DNA of 64,000 nucleotides from Litsea cubeba. Lineage: Eukaryota > Streptophyta > Magnoliopsida > Laurales > Lauraceae. Positions 1-11,230 of this stretch are shown here, in pieces (the stretch's first letter is position 1; every line of letters begins with the position of its first letter). A program made the position numbers and the translations under genes. Location of the stretch: the NCBI GenBank assembly GCA_012931725.1, contig CM022953.1, positions 28,561,470-28,625,469 on the forward strand, read 5' to 3'. The notes under the pieces are model-generated. The model saw only the letters and a list, made by a program, of their open reading frames with translations, had not been told where the DNA came from and did not search any database.

Positions 1-1740
1 TTCTTGCTCTTTAGCACTACATTAAAAATCTTTGTCAACCAACTAATGCCATCCTCCCCCAAGCACCTCCAGACCTCAATAGGATACCATCTGGCCCAAC
101 CGCTTTCCCATTCTTCATTCTTTTCAATACTTCCCTACTGATTCTCCTATAGAACATATGATTCGCTTCTTCTCTAGAAATGGTAAGCTGCCCCAATTGT
201 ATGTCACTACTACTGCTTTCGTTAAATAACTTGTAGAAGTAGCTCTTCCAACGCCCTTTTATCTCCTCTTCCTTTACTAATACATTTTCATCCTCATCCT
301 TAATGCATTTAACTTGGTTTAAGTCCTTGGTCTGCCGATCTCTGGTTTTAGCAGGCTTGAATATCTCTCTTTCGCCTTCCTTACTGTCAAGTCGCCTATA
401 TAGCTCCTCAAATGCCTTTGCCTTGGCCTCACTAACTGCCTTTTTGGCTTCTCTTTTTGCTTCTTTATACCTCTCCAAGTTCGCTTCATTTCGATCATTT
501 TGCCAAGTTTTAAAGCACTCTCTTTTAACTCTTATCTTGTCTTGGACGGCTTCGCTCCACCACCATGCCTCTTTCTGAACCGGAGCACCCCCTTTGGATT
601 CTCCTAAGACTTCTTTCCCTACCCTTCTAATACACTCTGCTACCTTATCCCACATATTATTTGCACTCTCATCTATCGCCCAAACGTCTTCCTCTAGTAC
701 TCTTTCCCTTAAAGCTAGTTGCTTATCACCTTTCAGGTTCCACCATTTAGTCCTTGAGCATCTATACAACTTCTTTTTTCTAGTCCACATTTGTAGCTGC
801 ACATCTATGATCAACAACCTATGTTGGGAAGTCAAGCTCTCCCCCGGTATAACCTTGCAATCTTTACAAGCTAAGCGGTCTCTTTTCCTAGTTAAGAAGA
901 AGTCAATTTGTGTCCTCGATGATCCACTCTTATAAGTCACCAAATGCTCCTCTCTTCTTAAAAAAGGTGTTAGTTACAATGAGATCATAAGCCACTGAAA
1001 AGTCCAAGATATCTTTCCCTTCTTCATTTCTATTACCGTACCCATGTCCCCCCGTGTACTCCTATGTATCCATCTACGTCGCGTCCTACATGACCGTTCA
1101 AATCTCCTCCTATGAAGACCATCTCTCCTTGGGGTATCTCTAGTAGCACTCCTTCCAAGTCTTCCCAAAACTTCTCCTTATGTCCATCTCCTAAGCCCAC
1201 CCGGGGGGGGGGGGCATAAGCACTAATGACGTTCACTATCTCTTCTCCTAACACTAACTTAATTGCAATAATCCTATCTCCATAGCGCTTTACATTAACT
1301 ACATCTTCCTTTAAGTCCTTGTTTACCACTATGCCGACCCCATTCCTCGATCTATTAAGTCCCGTATACCATAACTTATACCCAGTCCTCTCAATCTCTT
1401 TAGCTTTGTGTCCCACCCATCTTGTCTCTTACAAGCAAGCAATTGCGATTCGTCTCCTTTCCATTGTATCCACCACTTCCATAAGTTTCCCAATTACGCT
1501 CCCAATGTTCCAAGTACCCAATCTCAGCCTTCTATTTTGGACTAGCTTCCTTAGCCCCCACACTCGTCCAATAAAGTGTGAGGACCCTTGCCTATTTAGC
1601 ACTGCACCCGGGCGCCGATGCAACGGTCCTTGCCCACTTATCACTATACCCGGACCATACAGCGCGTCACTAAGTAGGGGACGCCCCCACGAAATTTCAT
1701 TAGGTCAGCCAGCCCCAAATTCCCTCAAAAACCTTTAGCG
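1..1740 (-). mobile_element. RTE-type LINE, copy 1 (runs off left edge)
   Basis: A non-LTR retrotransposon lies on the minus strand. Its APE endonuclease and the start of the RT linker are visible and closely match the copy at 24618-27790. The RT part and 3' end lie beyond the window. The 5' side can be aligned to about 1735 and then stops beside a MITE. Since RPF1 exons lie at 4322-9354 and the next RPF1 exon is absent here, this LINE sits within or at the edge of that gene's intron. Confidence 0.9.
35..1644 (-). pseudogene. LINE endonuclease-RT polyprotein remnant
   Basis: Three minus-strand reading segments encode one broken polyprotein: about 1644-1429 (N-terminal TWNIGS motif), 1416-1033 (endonuclease core with SAYAP and GGDLNGHVG) and 943-35 (endonuclease C-terminus with SQHRLL, then a basic linker and KAVGPDGI before RT). 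Breaks are visible: a G-homopolymer expansion near 1202-1213 and a one-base loss near 90 relative to copy 2. The endonuclease would nick target DNA for target-primed reverse transcription. It cannot give a full protein. Identity rests on motif order and on the second copy. Confidence 0.85.
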
Positions 1741-1742
1741 CA

Positions 1743-2050
1743 CATTTGTTTCATGTAATTGAATTTCAAGGAATTCTAAAACTAGTATTTATTGAAATGG
1801 TTAAAATTGAAGAATCAAAGGTGAATATCCAAAAAATGGCCATAAAAAATGTCCCATTTAATGGAAAATGAATCAAAGGGAGATTGGAAATGCATAACCA
1901 GCTATCACCTTGGTAATTCAAATCCTAGGAAAGTCAAGGTCCCATCAATATCTCCACCTTATATTATTCATACCTCGCCACTTTAATAATAATTTGTCGG
2001 AGCCCCATTGACTATGGATTCCTATGTATTCAATTCCATGCAAATAAATG
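1743..2050. mobile_element. MITE, family shared with 39560-39862
   Basis: About 300 bp. The two ends form imperfect inverted repeats of roughly 35 bp around the word GTAATTGAATT. A clearly related copy lies at 39560-39862 with the same interior order. No coding capacity is seen. Exact ends are uncertain because the left one abuts the LINE 5' end. Confidence 0.65.
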
Positions 2051-2379
2051 GGCCCTTAGAGACCTTTTCTATTTCATAGGAAATGAGATTTTTCTCGTAA
2101 TTTTCTGAAAGAACTTTTTAAAAGACCTACTAACATACCTCTAACTAATTCTGAATTTGTAAAATTTAGAATACCACATGGGTCCCATGTGCAATTTAAT
2201 TGGGAATTAGTAACAGCAGTGGTCTTACTCAAATTTATGCCCAAACTGGCTTAAACACATGCACCCATTGAGCCTCCTCTTGTAGACATGAGGCCCCATT
2301 GGGTTGGGGACTATTGGGCCTGCAACATATATTGGGCATTTGCTCCAGCACATAGCTATGGGCCTGGCCTGTACCACAT
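2051..2379. other. Unassigned intronic stretch
   Basis: AT-rich unique-looking sequence between the MITE and the solo LTR. I looked for the next RPF1 exon here on the minus strand and found nothing resembling the conserved Brix continuation. Confidence 0.5.
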
Positions 2380-2384
2380 GGATG

Positions 2385-4201
2385 TGTTAGTTTTATGGAC
2401 TCAATCCAGTAGATGATATAATAAATTGATTAATTTCTTTATTTATCAGTATATTCATGCTTTCCTTTCATGAGATGAATGGTGATTTATTATATACTTG
2501 CACATAACCAATACGAATGACATGATAGTTCATGAGATGAACCGGAATCCACAAGTATATTAGATGTAACACATGTGTATGGATGAGATCCACATACGGG
2601 AGACATGTGTGACAAATCCTATACTTAAAATATCTTCACAACCAGTGATGAGACTGGACATCCCATACTGACAAGGTTGCAGCATTTTGATCACTATGAG
2701 ATAATGTGATTTGTCTCGATCATCAGAATGTAAGATTCCGGATCATAGTGCTGGTACATTGGATGTATTGAAGGACCATGAGAAGCACCTTATAAACATT
2801 GTCTTTACATTAAGTCTGCTCTCATAATTCCCTAGCAATAGGCTCTCAATCCTGAGGCATTAATGAACTCAAGTTTCTATCTATTCATTTGCTTTGAGTC
2901 ACCAATGAGTGAGGCCAACTGTAGGTCAACACCTCGGTGATTTGGGTACGTGGTAGTAGAGCTGTGGGAACATTCAATGGTCAAGATAGAATCTATCTCT
3001 AATATCCCCTTGTGTCAATTAATGGATTTATCATTGGTAAGTGCGCATCCATTCCGATTAAGAGTTAATTGGAAAGGTACCTATGATCATTATAATTAAT
3101 TGGGGCTCAAGGATAATAAGATATGGATCTAGTTTGGAAGACAGGTCCAATTGATTCATGGATATTGATAGAGGGGTCTACTTGTGGTAATGTGGAAGTT
3201 TATGATCTTCTATGTAATATCCCTAAGACTAGAGTTCAATTGCATTTATATAGTGGAGTTATTTGCAATTAACTGTGGGCCCGGATTACATATGAGATGT
3301 GGGGTCGCGTGTCCCAGTTGGAGCCAGTTTTCTAAGGAATCCCTAGTGGTCCCCACGCTAGCCCAATTATTAGAAAGTATCTAATTCTAGTTGAACTCTA
3401 AAAGGAAAGTTACTATTTCTATTTGAAGTGAGACTTCTAATAGTGGTAATAGTAGACTTACTAATTTTAGTAGAAGTGAGACTTCTAATTTTAATTAGAA
3501 AGGAATTGGAAAGTTACTAATCATATTTGAAGTGAGACTTCTAATTATGATATGGTAAGTTACTAATTAATTAATGGAAGTAAGACTTCTATTTTAATTA
3601 AGAAGAGATAGTTACTAATTTTTGGAAGTAAGACTTCTAATGGAAATTAATAAGTGAGGCTTGCAAAAGCTATAAATAGAGGAGAAGAGGGCTGGACGTC
3701 CCATGCATGCTCCATACATAGGGATTCACGCCCAGCCCTCTCTAGTGCAAGTGTTGCACGAGTTTTTTCTTCACTCCCTCTTCTAGTTCTCTTTCTAGTT
3801 CCTCCCTAGAGTTCCTAGTAGTTTTCTCTTGGAGATCCCACCATCTTCTTGAGAAAAAGGAGAATCTGATACGGGTCATAGCGTGGAAGATCAAGAGGTC
3901 TTGGAGATTCCTATTTGATTAGTGAAAGCGTTTCATCATCAAAGAAAGACGCAACTTCTCCATTAGAGCACAACCGAGCTCCAAAGGTATAATCCACTTC
4001 CTTGCATGTTGTAGATTATTATGAATGCTTATTAGTTGCTGTTTCTATCTTCTAGATAGATTGTATTTACTGATCATGATGGCTGAGATTGAGGACTTGG
4101 ATCTTGGATTGGGTTTTATGGCCTTCTGGATAGTTGATCCCTGCATCAAGTGGGTCAAAAGTTTTTTAAACCAATCCTAGAGGCCCACCCTATTTCCAAC
4201 A
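2385..4201 (+). mobile_element. Solo LTR, 1817 bp, with TSD GGATG
   Basis: The unit begins TGTTAG and ends TTTCCAACA, the form typical of plant copia LTRs. It is flanked by a perfect 5-bp direct repeat GGATG at 2380-2384 and 4202-4206. No internal retrotransposon coding region is present, so this is a solo LTR left by LTR-LTR recombination. A TATA box at 3671-3678 sets the orientation as plus. Several related words of the type AGTGAGACTTCTAATT recur at about 3425-3640. It lies in an intron of RPF1. Confidence 0.85.
3671..3678 (+). promoter_or_regulatory. TATA box of the solo LTR
   Basis: TATAAATA in the second half of the LTR, followed by a GC-richer stretch as expected of an LTR U3/R boundary. 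It could still start transcripts inside the RPF1 intron, antisense to that gene. Confidence 0.5.
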
Positions 4202-4321
4202 GGATGGTCTTTGAAATAACTCAACTAAATGCGATTACAAATTGAGTTTATCATGCAGTTGCTTGCATTAAAATAGACAATGTAAACTGGTTGTTCTTAC
4301 TAAAATCTGCAAGATCCATAC

Positions 4322-7300
4322 CTTAATATCCATGCGAAGAACCAGCTTTGAAAGCTTGAAATGTGCAGTTGGCCCATCAGGTAAGTTAATAATTAGGAGA
4401 GCATCTGCACAAACAATACCTAAAAGACATTAAAACTCAAACAAACAAAATAACAAACCACAGTACAGAAGCATAGTAATAAAAAAATGTGATGTTAAGT
4501 GATTCTGAAACGCCAAACTCTGATTAAAAAGATGCATTAAACATTCAATGAAATAATCACAGCCTATGATATTATCTAAATTTAAAAAAGGACGCAAACT
4601 AAGCCTTAAGTAGGAAAGTGGAAGCAAGATTAACCTGGTTCCCTGCGATTAGTGTGAACAACAATCATAGAGGTGAACTCTTTCTTGTTGGCATATTCTA
4701 CAATCTGCAGAAAGATGAACATAATATCATTTTTTTAATACAGAACTCGGATCTGAAAAGTAACCATACAGTCACCATGTCCTATTTTAAAAAGCAGAAC
4801 CTTTTTTAAGTCATATGTTCCTCTTTTATAGTAATGGGCATTTGGGATCACTGATAATAGCTCCTCAATAAAGGCAGGTCCCCTCTGCAGATAGTGTAAT
4901 AAAACCAACATTTACCAAAATGAATCAGTCACTTCTATCTAGAAACAATTTCCATAAAATAAATAAAAAATCAATTGACGTGGCAGAATGGAAGGACAGG
5001 AATTTTCGAAATGATAACAAGGGAATGCATAAGCACATACAGTAGAATTGAAACGACATGTAGTGATCATTATCTTTGGGGTACTCTCCCTTTTAAGAAC
5101 AGTACTGAATTCATCGGCATCATTCCCTGCAAACAACTGCATATGCAAACATTTTCACATAGCATCAATATAGAATAAACATGTATAGTTGTGTTCATCT
5201 AGAACTAAAGAACCATAGCCCTAGTGCAGGCATCACGCATGAAATCCTAAAACATTCTACAGTCATCTATGTGGGGCTTTGCTTTTTAGGCTTGTAGCTT
5301 CACACTATGATTCTGTATATTCTACAGCTTCTCCAATAATAGTTATCATGAGAGAGAGAGGAGAGAGCTATCAAACATTCAGTGGGAAGCTTAGTGCATA
5401 TAAACTTTTCAGAGAGCCACCAATTCAGTATGAAAATGAACAATCCATCCCTAAGCTCATAAATAGAAGATGAAGAATCTAATCCCTCTAGAGGTGTACA
5501 AAATTACCCATGACCCGACCCGACCCGACCCGTGGGTCAATAGGTGGGTCATGGTAGCAGATTTTTGGTGCCCGACCCGACCCGATGGAGAAAGAAACGG
5601 TTAACGGGTCGGGTCACCGGGTGACCCGTGAACCCGGTAATAAAAAAAATAAAATAAATGTAATTACTTTTTAATACTAAAAAGTATATTTTTAATAAAA
5701 TATTAAATGTAATTTTTCATTACTTTTTAATGCCCGAAGGAATCATGAAATTGCCCGAACCGAGCCTGACCGAAAATTGTATATTTTGGTAAAAATGTTT
5801 ACTTCAAGCATTCAGTGTACAAACACACACAAATCACTAATTTTTTTTTATATCATGCCCTGCCATGTGGTGATGCAGAATGTTCATCTCATTGGCCCCT
5901 CCCTGAATTGGCCCATAGCATCTATTCCATCCAGAGTCTGACCCACTAAATGGATGGTCCTGATCACCACAGTGCTTAGATGGAGCCACCCTAACTGGAA
6001 CATGTTGGGCCCAAGCCAGCCCATTTAGTTAATTGGACTAGGCCAGGCCATGCTTTCTGTCACTTGTTCAGAATTTCTATTACTTATGTAGGCAAATCAG
6101 TCACTGAAGCGCTACTTGTTTGGGCTGGGTTGGGGTGGTCTTCAGGCTTTTAGTTAATACAAGCCGGTCCAAAATATTTAAACAGGCCCAAATTCTAGAC
6201 CTGGACCTGCCCCAAATGCAAAAACCTAAGGCTGAACCAGTCCCGACCCTATAGTCGATGGACTTTGGCTGTGGTAGAGGTGTTTCTGGCTGAGCCAAAG
6301 CCACAATTCAAGTCCAGCAGATGAGCCATTAAGGCTGGATGAGTCTTAACTGAGTTTTCAAACGATTATTATCACCATTAAGACCGTCCATGGGCCTGTA
6401 AAACCTCAATTTTGGACCGGCTCTGCTCCATCTGTTCAAAATATAGGCCCATCTAATCCATATGGAGAGTGCCCCTACAAAACACTCTGCTTGAGTTATC
6501 CTAACCATCCATTCTGTCTCCTTCAAATGGATGGCTAAGAAGAAAAGTCAATGCCCCATATTAACATTTTTAATAAATCACATTTTTTTTAATAAAAATC
6601 ACATTTTTCTGACCCGTGACCTGACTGACCCGTGACCCGACCAACCCGTGACCCAAACGGGTCGGTTTCGGGTGGGTTTTCACCCACATAAATAGTTGTC
6701 ATGTCGGGTCGGGTTTGACCCGTTGAACACCCCTAAATCCCTAGGGATGGCAACGGGGCGGGGGCGGGTATGCCATCCCCATCCCCGCCCCCTTGAAATT
6801 TGGGGATCCCCGAACCCGACGGGGATGAGGAACACCCCGACCCGGCCCCCATCCCCGCAACGTAGTCTTGCACACTTTTTTTTTTTTGAGAGAATAGTAG
6901 TCTTGCACACTTAATACTAGAGGTGTACAAAATGACCCGTAACCCGACCCGACCCGACCCGACCCGACCCGACCCGTCAACCCGACCCGACCCGTGGGTC
7001 AATGGGTGGGTCACTCCACACACATTTTTTGTGCTCAACCCGACCCGACCCGACCCGTGACCATTGGTATGGGTAACGGGTCTCACGGGTCGGGTTGGCG
7101 GGTGACCCGTGAACCCGTTCTCTAACCCAAATTAATGCTCCGACTGACAGCACCCAAGAACCTTGCTCCACTCAAAGAGAACATATTTGACCTTAAAAGT
7201 GGGAGACTTTCATCATCATTGGAAGTGTACATTATCCCAGCTCTGATGGTGAACTCTGCAATAGCTTAAGTTACACCACCAGAATAGAAACAAACAAAAA

Positions 7301-7552
7301 GTGGGGCCAGAGGCACTATGGGGCCCTTTCGCTTCATATGAACTGAATTTCTAAGAACCGTAAGAAATGCATTTCCATCAAAGGGGATAAAACTGAAGGA
7401 TGAAAGGTGAAGAGCCACAAGGATCAATCAAGTAAATTCCCCGTTGATAGAAAATGATTAACAATTGACACATTAGTAAAATAAATTCTAGTAACAGTGA
7501 TGATCCCATCTAGCTTCACCATAAACCCTTCACTCCTCCCCACTTCTACATG

Positions 7553-7643
<91 letters not shown>

Positions 7644-7973
7644 CCCGAACCCGACTCCGCGACCCGTTGAACCCGTGACCCGTTGACCCGTGACCAAACG
7701 GGTCGGGTTCGGGTGGGTTTTCACCCCACAAAATTTTAGACGGGTCGGGTCGGGTTTGACCCAAAACCCGCGGGTTTCGACCCGTGAACACCCCTACTTA
7801 ATACACATATTGTATTTATATTTATATTTATATATGTGTATGTTTAATTGTTTATATATATATTATTTATAAATATATATTACATATATAAGTATCGGGG
7901 AGTGTTCGGGGGCGGGGATGGCCATAAAACCCGGCCCCCGAATCCGAAAAACGCGCACCCCCCCCCCCCCCCC

Positions 7974-8011
<38 letters not shown>

Positions 8012-9354
8012 AAAAAAACCCGCCCCGATCGGGGCGGCACCCACAGGGCCCGAACCCGCGGGTGAAATTGCCATCCCTATAAATCCCTCTGCTAATGAGG
8101 TACAAACAAAGGTGGGAGTGTCACAATATTCTACTTAAGAGTTTGCGTGGATGTATGGTTGGCTTCAATTGTAACAAGTTGAAAGGAAAAATAATAATAA
8201 TAAGAATAAAGTGCAAGTGAATAACTGAAAGTCTTTCCAATTAGAAACATTAGTCACATCCCAACAGCCACATAATCTTTAGAAGTCCCACAAAATGTGA
8301 TAGCAATCACAGATTCATACTATTTATATCATCACAAATCATAAAAGACCCAACTTTTTCACTAAGACCCTGCTTGTTTAATCAGTATCAAGGCCCTAGG
8401 AGTTCTAAGCAATGCAACAAGAGTGCGCAGCTCTACTGGAAGGTGCTCATTGCTGCAACCACTAAAATCGCATGTTCAAGTCATTTTACCGGTGTAAAGG
8501 TTTTTGTTAAAGGTTCCAAAAGTGCCGGATTGAAGGCAAGCAAAGATGCACAACAGCTCTAAAAAAAAAAAAAAAAAATCTCCCCTTGATAAGAGAAGAT
8601 CACCCTTCCATCAACCCCAGAAACAAAATCCAAGGAAGGCAATGGTGCTGTCTACTTCTTCTCCATCTCCACCTTAAACCCTTTCAGTCCTCACGTCTTC
8701 AATCCTCACCATCACACCCCTTTATTGCAAATTCCTAGGAATCAATACAAAGCAAAGCAAGGGTCCCTAATTTGCAACTTAAATTATCATAATCCAATCC
8801 CAAATAAATCAAAACAAGACCTTAAATTCTCAATGAACTTTAAACGAAATTGGAGAAAATAGAAAGAACCCCAGAAGAGAATATAGATAGCCCAACCGCA
8901 CCTCTTCGTCATCAGGCTTGCAAACGGTCTCATCAACCTCTCTAGCGTTCTCGATCGTCCGAGGGATCTTCGGAGGAGGAGGCTGGATAAAGTAGCAAAA
9001 ACAGGAATCAGACGAATCAGATACAATAAACCATCGATCAATACAAAAAAAAACTTGGAAGTTGAGAGAGATTATAGAGTAGAAGAGAGGAGGAAGAAGA
9101 AGAAGACGAATTAAGAGATTTAGTACCTCTTCTCCGAGCTCGAGAGCCCTTTTGTGAGCGGCAACGCGAAGCTTGGCTTTCTTCTTCTTCTCAATCTTCT
9201 TGTCATGCTTGAGTTTGGCATGGACAGCAGATCTCTTCTCCTTGTTCTTGATGAGAGATGGAAGGATCTTCCTCTTCTTATTATTAGGGTTTTCGTCATC
9301 TGCTACTGCTAGGGGGGTTTCTTCGCTCTCTGCTTTGTTCCTCTTGCCGCCCAT
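4322..9354 (-). CDS. RPF1: RPF1-like Brix-domain ribosome biogenesis protein, exons 1-6 (3' part off window)
   Basis: Six minus-strand exons splice in frame with GT/AG borders: 9127-9354 (ATG at 9354), 8902-8982, 5041-5136, 4801-4884, 4635-4704 and 4322-4404. They give 214 residues. Residues 1-75 are very basic and helical, with a KKRK cluster and a KKIEKKKKAK stretch (nuclear/nucleolar signals). PRTIENAREVDETV follows at 83-96. From about 123 the Brix fold starts (PKIMITTC, VIPNAHYYKRG, MIVVHTNRREPD, LPDGPTAHFKLS). RPF1 is a nucleolar factor needed for processing of large-subunit rRNA; PDGPTAHFK is a family hallmark. The C-terminal half should continue left of position 1, beyond the LTR, MITE and LINE, so that intron exceeds 4.3 kb. 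Intron 2 is 3.8 kb because of three hAT elements. No stop or frameshift is seen in the exons. Confidence 0.92.
5489..6735. mobile_element. hAT-type MITE 1 in RPF1 intron 2
   Basis: Terminal inverted repeats TAGAGGTGTACAA and TTGAACACCCCTA. The 8-bp target duplication AATCCCTC is at 5481-5488 and, on the right, at 8082-8089, because MITE 2 later landed exactly at this border. The ends carry strings of ACCCG/CGGGT words. No transposase is seen. Confidence 0.85.
6918..7796. mobile_element. hAT-type MITE 3, nested in MITE 2
   Basis: Ends TAGAGGTGTACAAAATGACC and GTGAACACCCCTA, the same family as MITE 1. The perfect 8-bp target duplication CTTAATAC is at 6910-6917 and 7797-7804. Both arms are filled with ACCCG/CGGGT words, and an 89-bp A tract lies in the interior. 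Confidence 0.9.
7553..7641. repeat. Poly(A) tract, about 89 bp
   Basis: Uninterrupted A run inside MITE 3. Length is likely unreliable in any assembly. Confidence 0.95.
7958..8018. repeat. Poly(C) tract followed by A run
   Basis: About 51 C with one A at 7974, then nine A from 8010. It is the source of proline- and glycine-repeat open frames that are not genes. Confidence 0.95.
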
Positions 9355-10074
9355 TTTCCCTTCCGTTCTTCTCTCTCTGCTGCTAGGGTTTTAGAAAACA
9401 AAGAATCTATGAAACGTCCCTCCTGACAAGTGTGGGGCCATGTTATCAAGGGTCCAAAATTGCTAATTTGAGAGGATACCATCGATGTGAGGAGACATGC
9501 TCTGATCATCTTCACTTTGTCCAAGATATAAGACATGGGTAAGGAGGGAGGATGATGACTTCACCATATCAAGCTGTTGAGTGGTATTAGGGCATTTTTT
9601 TTTTTAATCCATCCGAATGAAGTGATCTGTTAGATCAATCATGCATTCCTTTGGACGGTTAAAAGTAGTTAGGATGATCATCCAAACTTGGTCGCGCATG
9701 TTCATTTTCAAGTGAGGCCCACCTAAAAAACTAGTGTGCTTAGGTGAGCACGGGGGTAGCTAGGGGGACCCCAATAAAAAAAAGGTGTTTGTCTTAGGAC
9801 TGTTGACATATGTAAAGATACATAAAGGGGCATGTTGTAAACTTTAAAGATGTATTTCTATTTTCTCACCTCAACATGGGTAGAAAAATCTTTTGCGACC
9901 TATATTTGACCTGCATAAACCGAACCACAGTGAATACAGGTTGGTCACGAGTCAAGAAGACATGACCCACATAACTCATTTAAATGGGTTGAGTTACTGA
10001 ATCTACAAACCCATTTAAATAGTTTGGTGTTTTGATAATTTGGTAGAAGAATAGGTTATTTTATATGGAATAAG
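9355..10074. other. RPF1 5' flank and intergenic sequence
   Basis: Holds the likely RPF1 leader (about 9355-9430, pyrimidine-rich on the minus strand) and then AT-rich intergenic sequence without a supported gene. Confidence 0.5.
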
Positions 10075-10082
10075 CATAACCG

Positions 10083-10684
10083 TAGGGTTGTAAATGGGTT
10101 GGTTCCGGTCCGGGTCCAGGGTGGAACCGGAACCGAAATCGTTTCTAAGAAGGGGAACCGGAACCGATAATATTAATGGAAATCGGAACCGGAATCGGAA
10201 CCGTTTGTGAGGCTGGTCTGGTTCAGGTTCCGGTTTCGGGTATAGACTAATACTTGTATTTTTATTTTTTTAAAAATTATGTTTTTTCCACATTTCAATT
10301 GGATCACGTACCTACAAACACTAATGTGACCTTTTGTCTATCAATAACAGGCACTTTTAACCAAAAACTCAGAAATCACATCCAAACCGGCAATGAGATG
10401 TAGAAAAGTATAAAACCCTAATGTAGAAATGTAGAAAAGTAAAAGGGGTTCTGTTCTCACATACTAAAGTTATTTTATGTTAGTGTATATTGGGTCGGAT
10501 CCCGGGTCCACGGGTCTGAACCACTGTGGATCCGGAACCGGACCCGTTTAGGTATCGGTTCCAAAAAAAGGATCCAGAACCGAAACCATTTTATTATCGG
10601 GACCAAAATAAAGACCCAGACCCGGATCCTAACGGGTCGGAACCTTCGGGTAATCGGAGAATCGGGGACCCATTTACAACCCTA
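10083..10684. mobile_element. hAT-type MITE 4, TSD CATAACCG
   Basis: Ends TAGGGTTGTAAATGGGT and CCCATTTACAACCCTA are inverted repeats. The 8-bp target duplication CATAACCG is perfect (10075-10082 and 10085-10092, counted immediately outside the ends). The arms contain repeated GGAACC/GGTTCC and GGGTCC words. No transposase is seen. Confidence 0.88.
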
Positions 10685-10700
10685 CATAACCGGTATTGGT

Positions 10701-11222
10701 TAGGGTTGCAAATGGGCATCCGATTATCCAATTACCCGAAAGTTGCGACCCGGAAGAAATCGGGTCTGAAGCCTATTTTAGGCTTCAATTCATAAACAGG
10801 TCCGGGTCCAAAACCCAATTTAGGTTCCGATTAATAAACGAGTCAAATTTTTGGTCCATTTAGGTTTCGACCCGTTGGCCTGACATAGTCTTTGATATTG
10901 CAAACTATAGCGCAAATTATATTTTTTTTTACATTTTTATATATAATATTAGAGGTAGTAGACTTAATGCACTGTTATTAGTTGAATGATATGTTTATTT
11001 TAAGAAAAAATTAAAAAATGAAGACAAATCAGAATTGATTTTGAAACTAAATTCCAATCTTGTAGGTGGATCCAATTTTGCAATCGAATCCAAATTTTTC
11101 TATCAAAACTAGGTCGGGAACCAATAAAATAGGTTCCGAGTTAAAATTAGACTCGGTACCGGTACCGTTATTTAAAAATGGGTCCGGATCAAATATGGTT
11201 CTGACCTCCATTTGCAACCCTA
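10701..11222. mobile_element. hAT-type MITE 5, TSD GTATTGG(T/A)
   Basis: Ends TAGGGTTGCAAATGGGC and CCATTTGCAACCCTA. Flanks GTATTGGT (10693-10700) and GTATTGGA (11223-11230) match at 7 of 8. It is the same terminal family as MITE 4 and lies only 16 bp from it; those 16 bp are exactly one target duplication of each element. The interior has GGTTCC, GGGTCC and related words. Confidence 0.82.
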
Positions 11223-11230
11223 GTATTGGA

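Larger units (their letters stand above)
6742..8079. mobile_element. hAT-type MITE 2, inserted at the edge of MITE 1
   Basis: Ends TAGGGATGGCAACGGGG and TTGCCATCCCTA are hAT-style inverted repeats. The target duplication TAAATCCC is perfect at 6734-6741 and 8080-8087 and overlaps the last bases of MITE 1, so MITE 2 is younger. About 450 bp are its own; the rest is MITE 3 nested inside. A long C tract at 7958-8009 lies in its right arm. Confidence 0.88.

Noticed and set aside
7530..7791. Phenylalanine-repeat frames on the minus strand
   Set aside because: Translation of the 89-bp A tract.
7863..8138. Proline- and glycine-repeat open frames on both strands
   Set aside because: They are produced by the poly(C) tract inside MITE 2 and have no start context or domain.
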